64,000 bases of DNA from positions 1,116,001 to 1,180,000 of the forward strand of contig NZ_FNUJ01000002.1 of assembly GCF_900107925.1 (NCBI RefSeq), in the 5' to 3' direction. Position numbers and translations under genes: made by a program. The stretch is from Amycolatopsis pretoriensis (lineage in GTDB: Bacteria > Actinomycetota > Actinomycetes > Mycobacteriales > Pseudonocardiaceae). Below, piece by piece: positions 23,100 to 30,321 of this stretch (position 1 is its first letter; every line of letters begins with the position of its first letter). The notes below the pieces were generated by a model that had not been told where the DNA came from, did no database searches, and saw only the letters and a program-made list of their open reading frames with translations.

Positions 23100-24964
23100 C
23101 CACCTAACCGGTGCACCCGCAGGGCCAGCTGGATTTCCAGGGCCCGGTCCGGGGCCTGCCAGTCCTCCCCCAGCAGCGACGCCACCCGCTCCAGCCGCTG
23201 CACCACCGTGTTCACGTGGACGTGCAACACATCCTTCGTCCGCGCCAGCTGCGACCCGCTCGCGAAGTACGCCCGCAGCGTCGCCACCAGCTCGGTCCCG
23301 CGCCGCGCGTCGTAGTCCAGAACCGGTCCCAGCGTCTGCCGCACGAACCCGTCCAAATCCGCGTGATCACCCAGCAGCTGCCCGAGAAACCCCAGCCCCG
23401 CCATCGCCGCGCCCTCACCGGTCCGGCCCAGCGCCAGCAACGCCCGGACGCACCGCGCCGCCTCTCCGTGCGCCGACGCGATCGCGGCCGGGCCGCTCGC
23501 CGGGCCCGCCGCCCCGACCGTCACCGGGCGGCCGGTCGCCGCGCCGAGGTCGGCCGCCACGCGGCGGGCCAGCTCGTCCGGGTCGCCCGCGCCCAGCAGG
23601 ACGACCTCCTCCGCGTGCACGCCCACCAGCGTCGCGTGCCGCGCGGCCGCGCTCGCCAGCCGCCGTCGCGAGCCGCCGTCCGCGTGCGCGACCAGGACCG
23701 CGTGCGGTGCCGACAGGTCGATCCCCAGCCGGCGGCCGCGCGCGAGCAGCGCCCGCGGGTTGCGGTCCGGTGCGGTGAGCAGGTCGGTCAGCAGCTCGCC
23801 GCGGACCTCGTCCTCCGCCCGGACGACCGATCGCCGCAGCATCAGCAGCAACGCCGTCACGACGCCGGCGCGTTCGAACAGCCGCCGGTCGGGGTCGGAC
23901 AGGCCGTCGGGACCCGTCAGCACCAGGCTGCCGAGCAGTTCGGGACCGGCCTGGACACCGCACACCCAGCTGTCCTTTGTGGACACCGCGCGGCCGGCGG
24001 CGCGGGCCGCGAACAGCGCCTCCGGGTCCAGCGGGGCCGGGGCCGCCGAGGCGGCCAGGAGCGTGCCGTCGGCGTCGTACACCGTGAGGTCGCCGTGCAG
24101 CACCCCGGCGACCGCCGCCGCGACGTCCGGCAGGTCGCCGCCGCGCAGCACCAGGTCGGTCAGCCGGTCGTGGGCGTCCTGGGCGCGTTCCATCGCCTCG
24201 GTGTGGGCGCGGATCGTCGCGTTGGCTTCGTTCAGCTCCGCGACGGCCCTGCGCGTCTGGTCGAGCAGGTTCGCGCTGTCCAGGGCGATCGCCGCGTGGT
24301 CGGCCAGCGACGACAGCAAAGCCACCTCGTCGGGGCTGAACTCCCGCGTCGCGCGGTCGGACGCGAACAGCACGCCCAGCACCTTCGGCCCGATCGCGAG
24401 CGGGACGCCGAGGATCGCGGTCAGGCCCTCGTCCTTGACGCCGGAGTCGATGTGCCGGGTGTGCTTGAACCGCTCGTCGTTGAAGTAGTCCGCCGTCGCG
24501 TACGGCCGCGCGGTCTGCGCGACGAGCCCGCCGAGCCCCTCGCCCATGCCGAGCACGATCTGCTGGAACTCCGCCGACACGGACCCGTCGCTGACCCGCA
24601 CGTACGTCTTGTTCTCGGCCTCGCGGTTCAGCGACAGGTACGACACGTCGACGTTCAGCAGCGCCCGCGCCCGCCGGACGATCGACCGCAGCACGGTGTC
24701 CGGATCGGACAGTGCGGCCAGCTCGCTCGCGGTGTCGAACAACGCGCCGAGCTGGGCCTCTCGCCGCCGGTGCTCGGCGAGCGTCTCGCGGATCCGCAGC
24801 GCCAGCTCCCCCGCGCTGGCCAGCGCGGCCAGGTCGGCTGCGCCGAGCACGCCTTCGGCGCGGGCGGCCACGACGACGTGCGCCAGCTGCTCGCTGCTCG
24901 CCCCGGAGGCGAGCAGGTCGAGCAGCCGGCGCACGGCGTCGGTCGATCCGGTCACGGCCGTCAT
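23096..24964 (-). CDS. GAF-PucR-type transcriptional regulator
   Basis: A 622-aa activator: a GAF sensor domain at about residues 85-245 (LFDTASELAALSDPDTVLRSIVRRARALL and ILGVPLAIGPKVLGVLFASDR), a middle region, and a C-terminal PucR helix-turn-helix (LVATLRAYFASGSQLARTKDVLHVHVNTVVQRLERV, about 555-590). Family members control catabolic genes in response to small ligands. It is the third gene of a set with 3-hydroxybutyrate dehydrogenase and an MHS transporter, 1 bp after the transporter stop, so it probably regulates hydroxybutyrate use. Confidence 0.93.
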   Translation of the reverse strand: MTAVTGSTDAVRRLLDLLASGASSEQLAHVVVAARAEGVLGAADLAALASAGELALRIRETLAEHRRREAQLGALFDTASELAALSDPDTVLRSIVRRARALLNVDVSYLSLNREAENKTYVRVSDGSVSAEFQQIVLGMGEGLGGLVAQTARPYATADYFNDERFKHTRHIDSGVKDEGLTAILGVPLAIGPKVLGVLFASDRATREFSPDEVALLSSLADHAAIALDSANLLDQTRRAVAELNEANATIRAHTEAMERAQDAHDRLTDLVLRGGDLPDVAAAVAGVLHGDLTVYDADGTLLAASAAPAPLDPEALFAARAAGRAVSTKDSWVCGVQAGPELLGSLVLTGPDGLSDPDRRLFERAGVVTALLLMLRRSVVRAEDEVRGELLTDLLTAPDRNPRALLARGRRLGIDLSAPHAVLVAHADGGSRRRLASAAARHATLVGVHAEEVVLLGAGDPDELARRVAADLGAATGRPVTVGAAGPASGPAAIASAHGEAARCVRALLALGRTGEGAAMAGLGFLGQLLGDHADLDGFVRQTLGPVLDYDARRGTELVATLRAYFASGSQLARTKDVLHVHVNTVVQRLERVASLLGEDWQAPDRALEIQLALRVHRLGG

Positions 24965-24965
24965 G

Positions 24966-26306
24966 CTAGGGCGAAACGGCCGCCGTCTCCGCCCGGACGT
25001 CGTCGTCGTGCAGCGATTCGCCGCGCGTCTCGCGGGCCGAGAGCAGTGCGATCACCGTGAGCACGCACATCGCGGCGACGTACAGCGACACCGGCACCGT
25101 GCTGCCCCATGCGGAGAACAGCGCGACGGCGATCAGCGGAGCGACGGCGCCCGCGGCGATCGACGACAGCTGCCCGCCGACCGAAAGCCCGGTGTAGCGC
25201 ACCCGCGTCGGGAACTGCTCGGCGAAGAACGCGGCCTGCGGGCCGTACATCGCGCCGTGCAGCACCAGCCCGACGGTCGCGGCCAGCACGATCACCGGCG
25301 ACGACTTCGTGTCCAGCAGCGCGAAGAACGCGAAGCCCCACAACGCCATCCCGATCGCGCCGAACAGGTACACCGGACGCCGCCCGACGCGGTCGGACAG
25401 CGCCCCCCACAGCGGGATCGTCACGAAGTGCACGGCCGAGCCGATGAGCACCGCGGTCAGGCCGACGCCCTTGGGCAGGTGCAGCCCGGTCGTGACGTAC
25501 ACGAGGATGAACGCGGTGATCACGTAGTACGACACGTTTTCGGCCATCCGCGCGCCGATCGTGATCAGCACCTGGCGCCAGCTGTCGCGGAAGACCTCGA
25601 CGACGGGCACGTGCTTTTCGGTGTGGCTCTCGGCCTGCTTCTGCGCGGCCAGGAACACCGGCGACTCCGAGACGGCCAGCCGGATCCACAGCCCGATCAG
25701 CAGCAGCACGCCGGAGAGCAGGAACGGAACGCGCCAGCCCCACGACATGAACGTCGCATCCGACTGCGTGGCCGAAAGGATCGCCAGGACGGCGGTCGCG
25801 AGGAGGTTGCCGCCGGGCGCGCCGCACTGCGGCCAGCTCGCCCAGAAGCCGCGGCGGCGGTCGTCGCCGTGCTCGGAGACGATCAGGACGGCCCCGCCCC
25901 ACTCGCCACCCAGCGCGAAACCCTGGATCAGCCGGAGCAGCGTGAGGAGAAGAGGAGCCGCGACGCCGGCGCTCGCGTACGTCGGCAGGACGCCCATCAG
26001 GCACGTCGACCCGCCCATCAGCACCAGGCTGACGATCAGGAGCTTCTTGCGGCCGAGCCGGTCGCCGTAGTGGCCGAAGACCAGGCCGCCGATCGGACGG
26101 GCCAGGAACCCGACGGCGTAGGTCAGGAACGCCAGCAACGTGCCGGTCAGCGGGTTCGCCGTCGGGAAGAACAGCTTGTTGAAGACGAGGGCGGCGGCCG
26201 AGGTGTAGAGGAAGAAGTCGTACCACTCGATGGTGGTGCCGATCAGGCTCGCGCCGACGATCTTGGCGATCGCCGACCGGTGGGGTTGGCTCACTGCGGG
26301 CTCCAC
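24966..26306 (-). CDS. MHS-family MFS metabolite:H+ symporter
   Basis: A 446-aa, 12-segment symporter of the ProP/KgtP/ShiA branch: GTTIEWYDFFLYTSAAALVF, PIGGLVFGHYGDRLGRKKLL, GFALGGEWGGAVLIVSEHG and LRVPFLLSG-type segments are characteristic. Members take up organic acids and osmolytes. Its place between 3-hydroxybutyrate dehydrogenase (25 bp upstream) and the GAF-PucR regulator suggests uptake of 3-hydroxybutyrate. GTG 26306 follows AAGGA; GTG 26294 is an alternative start. Confidence 0.92.
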   Translation of the reverse strand: MEPAVSQPHRSAIAKIVGASLIGTTIEWYDFFLYTSAAALVFNKLFFPTANPLTGTLLAFLTYAVGFLARPIGGLVFGHYGDRLGRKKLLIVSLVLMGGSTCLMGVLPTYASAGVAAPLLLTLLRLIQGFALGGEWGGAVLIVSEHGDDRRRGFWASWPQCGAPGGNLLATAVLAILSATQSDATFMSWGWRVPFLLSGVLLLIGLWIRLAVSESPVFLAAQKQAESHTEKHVPVVEVFRDSWRQVLITIGARMAENVSYYVITAFILVYVTTGLHLPKGVGLTAVLIGSAVHFVTIPLWGALSDRVGRRPVYLFGAIGMALWGFAFFALLDTKSSPVIVLAATVGLVLHGAMYGPQAAFFAEQFPTRVRYTGLSVGGQLSSIAAGAVAPLIAVALFSAWGSTVPVSLYVAAMCVLTVIALLSARETRGESLHDDDVRAETAAVSP

Positions 26307-26331
26307 TTCCTTGTGGGTTTTCGGGCGGCTG

Positions 26332-27081
26332 TTACGCGGCGGTCCAGCCGCCGTCGAGCGGGATGGACGCCCCGGTGACGTGGCCGGCGTGCGGCGAGCA
26401 CAGCCACGTCACCAGGGAAGCGACGTCGTCGGTTTCGATGAGCTTCTTGATCGCGGCGCGTTTGAGGAGGACCTCGGAGACGACGTCCTCGCGCGGGATG
26501 TCGTGCTCGATGGCCTGCGCGTCGATCTGGTTGTCGACCAGCGGCGTGCGGACGTACCCGGGGTTCACGCAGTTGCTGGTGACACCGTGTGCCGCCCCTT
26601 CGAGGGCGGCGACCTTCGAGAGGCCTTCGAGCCCGTGCTTGGCGGCGACGTAAGCGGCTTTGTAAGGAGAAGCCCGCAACCCGTGGACGCTCGACATGTT
26701 GACGATCCGGCCCCATCCCCGCGCGTACATCGACGGCAGGACGTGCCGGATCAGCAGGAAAGGAGCGGTGACCATGAGGGACTGGATGCGCGTGAAGACG
26801 TCCGGCGGGAAGTCTTCGAGCGGAGCGACGTGCTGGATCCCGGCGTTGTTGACGAGGATGTCGGCTTCGGCGGGGAGGGCATCGATCGTCGAGGGATCGG
26901 TGAGATCGGCGGCGTGCGCCCAGCCGCCGACCTCGGTGGCGGCGGCTTCGGCTTTGGCGGCGTCCAAGTCGACGACGTGCACCTTCGCCCCGGCCGCGGC
27001 GAGCGCGCGGACGCAGGCCAGGCCGATGCCCGAGGCCCCGCCGGTGACGAGAGCGGTGCGCCCGTCCAGATCGCTGGTCAT
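26332..27081 (-). CDS. bdhA: 3-hydroxybutyrate dehydrogenase (SDR)
   Basis: A 249-aa short-chain dehydrogenase: TGGASGIGLACVRAL (NAD site), NNAGIQHVAPLEDF, catalytic Ser in NMSSVHGLRASP, YKAAYVAAKHG (Tyr-x3-Lys), and the family-typical tail PGYVRTPLVDNQI with KKLIETDDVA. The IQHVAP and VRTPLV motifs are hallmarks of D-3-hydroxybutyrate dehydrogenase, which oxidises 3-hydroxybutyrate to acetoacetate. It heads the operon with the MHS transporter and regulator, and complements the PHB depolymerase at 15.6 kb. Confidence 0.94.
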   Translation of the reverse strand: MTSDLDGRTALVTGGASGIGLACVRALAAAGAKVHVVDLDAAKAEAAATEVGGWAHAADLTDPSTIDALPAEADILVNNAGIQHVAPLEDFPPDVFTRIQSLMVTAPFLLIRHVLPSMYARGWGRIVNMSSVHGLRASPYKAAYVAAKHGLEGLSKVAALEGAAHGVTSNCVNPGYVRTPLVDNQIDAQAIEHDIPREDVVSEVLLKRAAIKKLIETDDVASLVTWLCSPHAGHVTGASIPLDGGWTAA

Positions 27082-27130
27082 GGACGGGAACGGTAAGCGT
27101 GACCCGGGTCGCGGGCTATGTGTGCGAGAG

Positions 27131-27319
27131 CTACACCTCGCGAAGATCCCGTGGGTTGGAGCTACATAGGTCGATCACGAAGGCATCCCACGATCGGGTG
27201 GAGATTTCGAGGATGCCGCCGGTGCGGTCCTTGGTGTCGCGGATTTTTGCCGCAGGTCCGAGCGCCACTTCGACGCAGTTCTCCCGCTCCGAATAGCGGG
27301 AAGTCCGCCACTCACCCAT
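27131..27319 (-). CDS. DUF397 protein
   Basis: A 62-aa protein with the DUF397 layout: WRTSRYSERENCVEVAL, IRDTKDRTGGILEISTRSWDAFV. DUF397 genes nearly always follow an XRE/DUF5753 regulator gene in actinomycetes, and here the start overlaps that gene by 8 nt. The pair resembles the WhiJ/BldB-related control modules of development, and sometimes acts in a toxin-antitoxin-like manner. Confidence 0.92.
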   Translation of the reverse strand: MGEWRTSRYSERENCVEVALGPAAKIRDTKDRTGGILEISTRSWDAFVIDLCSSNPRDLREV

Positions 27320-28166
27320 CTGAGCCTCCGAGTTCGGCGATCACCTCCTCGATGAACTGAGCGCTCTCGCCCTCGCCCATCGCGGATGCCGCCATCGATT
27401 TCGCCGCCGCGCGATAACTGGCCACCTGATCGTCATCGTAGAGGTAGGCGCTCGCGTGATGGAGCTCGACGAAAACGATCGATGGCAGGGCCGGGAAGTC
27501 GAGCACAGCGAAGTTGTGGGACGGGCCATCTGCTGGCCCGACCGGCACCGGCATCACCTGAAGCCTGATGTGCCGGCGCTGGCTCGCTTTGAGCAGGTAC
27601 CGAAGCTGCTCGGCCATCACCTGCGCATCGCCGACTTCAGCTCGCATGGCGACTTCCCCTACCAACACGTGGTAGTCAAGCGGGTCGTGCCTCGTCAGCG
27701 CCTTGCGCCGCTCCAACCTCGACTGCGCCACCCGCTCGACTTGCTCCGGCTGCAGGCCTCGCGCCCTCATCAAGGCACGCACGTAGGCCGGAGTCTGGAA
27801 GAGTCCGGGGATCACCGCCGGCTCCCAGTCGAAGATCGCGTCCGCCGCGCGCTCGTGCTCGGCGTAGTTCGAAACATTCGTCGCAACGCCCGGAACCCGC
27901 TTCTCCAGCCAGCTCGGCTCCCGCGCGTTCTTGGCGAGGTCGAGGAGCCGGGCCCGCTCCCCCGGCTCCACCACCAACACCCCCATGAGCAGCCCCACCT
28001 GCTCCACCTTGGGAATCCGCTTCCCGTACTCCCAATTGCTCAGCTCCTGCGGAAGCACCCCGATCAACCTCGCCAGCTCACGCACGCCGAGGTTGCGGGC
28101 CATCCGTGACTCACGCAGCCCGAAGCCGAGCGCTCTCGCCCGGGGTGTCGCGAAGGGTGTCGCCAT
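27312..28166 (-). CDS. XRE helix-turn-helix / DUF5753 regulator
   Basis: A 284-aa regulator: an N-terminal HTH (LGVRELARLIGVLPQELSNWEYGKRIP, about residues 26-52) and a DUF5753 domain (WEPAVIPGLFQTPAYVRAL, RRKALTRHDPLDYHVLVGEVAM, VMPVPVGPADGPSHNFAVLDF). This is the WhiJ-like family, present in tens of copies per actinomycete genome and tied to development and antibiotic control. It works with the overlapping DUF397 gene. Confidence 0.94.
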   Translation of the reverse strand: MATPFATPRARALGFGLRESRMARNLGVRELARLIGVLPQELSNWEYGKRIPKVEQVGLLMGVLVVEPGERARLLDLAKNAREPSWLEKRVPGVATNVSNYAEHERAADAIFDWEPAVIPGLFQTPAYVRALMRARGLQPEQVERVAQSRLERRKALTRHDPLDYHVLVGEVAMRAEVGDAQVMAEQLRYLLKASQRRHIRLQVMPVPVGPADGPSHNFAVLDFPALPSIVFVELHHASAYLYDDDQVASYRAAAKSMAASAMGEGESAQFIEEVIAELGGSDG

Positions 28167-28252
28167 GAGCGCATTCTGTCACCGCGGTCCGACAGTTCCC
28201 GCGGCCGCTCGTCGGCTGGTGTCACAAATCCGCGTCAGGTTTCCTGCAGGTC

Positions 28253-28693
28253 ATGGACCCGGACCACGCCCTCCTGACCCGTCTGCGCGACCTGGCCGCG
28301 ACCCTCCCCGGCGACGTCGCCTGGCTCGCCGGCCCGCCCCTGCGCGCGGACGGCATGCGCGACCTCGGCGAGCGCCTCACCTGCCTCGGCTCGGACCTGA
28401 TCGGCCGCGCGGGCGTCCTCGACGACATCGCCGCCGCCCGCCTGCCCGCCCACGGCTGGATCCCGGAGTGCGGGCCGGATCCGCGCCGCCGTCTCGCGCA
28501 CTACGTCGGCCGCGGCGAGGTCCGGCTCGGCCTCATCTACTTCGCGAGCTGCGGCGCCGGCTGTTTCCCCTTCTACGGCACGGATCCGGCGGAGAAGACG
28601 GTCCGGCACGAGCGGTGCGACAAGTGCGTGAAGGAGGCCTACCGCCTCATGAGCGTTCCGCCAGCACAGCGAGGTAGTGCGCGTTCGTCATGA
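28253..28693 (+). CDS. Hypothetical Cys-containing protein
   Basis: A 146-aa protein of unknown family. The C-terminal half has YFASCGAGCFPFYGTDP and RHERCDKCVKEAYRL, two Cys pairs that could hold one zinc or other metal. The N-terminal part is helical (LLTRLRDLAATLPGDVAWL). ATG 28253 is 86 bp from the divergent XRE gene. Its last 47 nt overlap the convergent VOC gene, so the final 15 residues may be poorly conserved. Confidence 0.68.
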   Translation: MDPDHALLTRLRDLAATLPGDVAWLAGPPLRADGMRDLGERLTCLGSDLIGRAGVLDDIAAARLPAHGWIPECGPDPRRRLAHYVGRGEVRLGLIYFASCGAGCFPFYGTDPAEKTVRHERCDKCVKEAYRLMSVPPAQRGSARSS

Positions 28694-29039
28694 CGCCGAG
28701 GACGTTCCCGAAGGGATCGACGACCGACGCCGTCACGAACCCGGGCCCCCGTTCGGTGATCGGCTCGTACTCCTTCGCGCCCAGCTCCTTCAAGCGGGCG
28801 ACGGTCGCGTCGAGGTCGTCGACGTGCCAGTAGACGATCTCCCCGCTCGGCCCGCCCATGCTCGCCGGGACGTACTTGCGGTCGATCACCCCGAGTTCGT
28901 GCTGGTGGTCGCCGATCCGGAACTCGGCGTACCCGGGCCGTTCGAAGTACGGCTCGATCCCCAGGAACTCCGTGTACCAGGCCCGCGCGGCGGTGTGGTC
29001 GTCGGCGAAGTAGGAAACGGTGGCCATTCCTCGCAGCAT
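28647..29039 (-). CDS. VOC-family (glyoxalase-like) protein
   Basis: A 130-aa two-module betaalphabetabetabeta protein: MATVSYFADDHTAARAWYTEFLGIEPYF, HELGVIDRKYVP, IVYWHVDDLDATVARLKELGA, ASVVDPFGNVLGVMTN. This pattern covers glyoxalases, dioxygenases and antibiotic-binding resistance proteins; the substrate is unknown. ATG 29039 follows GAGAGGAG. It is divergent from a WYL regulator and a perfect operator-like repeat lies between them, so it is probably that regulator's target. Confidence 0.88.
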   Translation of the reverse strand: MLRGMATVSYFADDHTAARAWYTEFLGIEPYFERPGYAEFRIGDHQHELGVIDRKYVPASMGGPSGEIVYWHVDDLDATVARLKELGAKEYEPITERGPGFVTASVVDPFGNVLGVMTNAHYLAVLAERS

Positions 29040-29080
29040 GTTCTGCTCCTCTCAAGCGGTCTGGAGCCATCATGCGGAGT

Positions 29081-29107
29081 CAAAGTGCTCATCAACTGAG
29101 CACTTTG
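29081..29107. promoter_or_regulatory. Perfect 11-bp inverted repeat: operator of the WYL regulator
   Basis: CAAAGTGCTCA (29081-29091) and TGAGCACTTTG (29097-29107) are exact complements around a 5-nt spacer, midway between the divergent VOC gene (start 29039) and the WYL regulator gene (start 29125). Confidence 0.78.
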
Positions 29108-29124
29108 TTTGCGACACTCCTTCC

Positions 29125-30066
29125 ATGCGCGCCGACCGTCTTGTCGCCACTTTGCTGCTGATGCAGACGCGCGGGCGCGTCACGGCCGCCGAACTGGCCG
29201 CGGAGCTGGAAATCTCGGTCGCGACGGCCCGCCGTGACCTCGAAGCGCTCTCGACGGCGGGCGTACCCGTCTACCCGCAGCCGGGCCGCGGCGGCGGGTG
29301 GCAACTGGTCGGCGGCGCGCGCACCGACCTCTCCGGCCTGACCGCGCGCGAGTCCCAAGCCCTCTTCCTCCTGGCCGGTCCCGCGGCGGCCGCGTCACCG
29401 GAGGTCAAGTCGGCCCTGCGCAAGCTGATGGGCGCGCTGCCGGGCACGTTCCGCTCCGGCGCCGAGGCGGCCGCGGACGCGGTCGTCGTCGACCCGGCCG
29501 GCTGGGGCGAACGCGTCAAGGACCGGCCGCCGGTGGTCGAGCTGCTGCGGGACGCCGTCATCGCGCGCCGGCGCGTCCGGTTCACCTACAGCGGGCGCGA
29601 GCGGCTCGTCGACCCGTGGGGCCTGGTCGACAAGGACGACGTCTGGTACCTCGTCGCCGGGACGCCCGCCGGGCGCCGGACGTTCCGGGTCGACCGGATC
29701 GCCGAGCCCGTCCCGACCGAGGAGGCCGCGGATCGCCCGGCCGACCTCGAACTGGCGAAGGTGTGGGACGAGGTCGTCGAGGAGATCGAGAAACGCCGGT
29801 CACTGCTCACCTCGGACGTGGTGCTCGCCCGCCGCCACTTCGGCGTGCTGCGCGACCGGTTCGGCCGGCACTGCGAGCTGGTCGCGGAGCTGCCCGGCGA
29901 CCGGGTCCGCGCCCGGGTCGCCGCGCCGGCGCCGATCATGATCGCGCAGGAGCTGGCGGGGTGGGGCGCGCTCGTCGAGGTGGAGTCCCCGGAGTCCGTC
30001 AAAGCTGAGCTGGCCCGCCTCGGCCGTGAACTGATTACCCGCTATGCCCCCGGATGTCTTGAATGA
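29125..30066 (+). CDS. HTH-WYL transcriptional regulator
   Basis: A 313-aa regulator: DeoR-like winged helix (MRADRLVATLLLMQTRGRVTAAELAAELEISVATARRDLEAL), a WYL domain (VRFTYSGRERLVDPWGLVDKDDVWYLVAGTPAGRRTFRVDRI; W-Y-L near residues 173-175) and a C-terminal WCX region. WYL proteins sense nucleic acid or small ligands. ATG 29125 was chosen because the upstream open frame crosses the operator. The stop TGA 30064-30066 lies in a TGAATGA repeat. Confidence 0.93.
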   Translation: MRADRLVATLLLMQTRGRVTAAELAAELEISVATARRDLEALSTAGVPVYPQPGRGGGWQLVGGARTDLSGLTARESQALFLLAGPAAAASPEVKSALRKLMGALPGTFRSGAEAAADAVVVDPAGWGERVKDRPPVVELLRDAVIARRRVRFTYSGRERLVDPWGLVDKDDVWYLVAGTPAGRRTFRVDRIAEPVPTEEAADRPADLELAKVWDEVVEEIEKRRSLLTSDVVLARRHFGVLRDRFGRHCELVAELPGDRVRARVAAPAPIMIAQELAGWGALVEVESPESVKAELARLGRELITRYAPGCLE

Positions 30067-30108
30067 GTCATTCAGGGCGCCAGCGGTCCTGAATGACTCA
30101 TTCAAGAC
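30059..30108. repeat. TGAATGA-N-TCATTCA repeat pair after the WYL gene
   Basis: Two 15-bp palindromes, TGAATGAGTCATTCA (30059-30073) and TGAATGACTCATTCA (30090-30104), are separated by 16 nt. The first contains the stop codon of the WYL gene. The second plus three bases is identical to the copy inside apbE at 7918-7935. The rest of the gap to 30321 holds no clear gene. Confidence 0.78.
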
Positions 30109-30321
30109 GCCGACGGCGGCCTGCGCATACTCCCCGTGGCCGTTATCCTCGGTGAACGGCGTTAATCACTCCACAGTGGACACTAGGAGGACCTACTACG
30201 AGTGTCCGTTACTCTCCGGTATCTGGCCGTTCGGAGTATCCGGGATCACCCGTTTGCTGTTACTGTGACGTCTCCGTGACCTGAACGTGTGTTCGGTGAT
30301 CCCCTGCGGTGAGGGCAGACG

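Noticed and set aside
30202..30279. 25-codon ORF starting GTG after TAGGAGG, upstream of the acyl-CoA synthetase
   Set aside because: The spacing to the ribosome site is long (about 11 nt), there is no recognisable leader-peptide signal, and it could be chance; worth ribosome profiling only.
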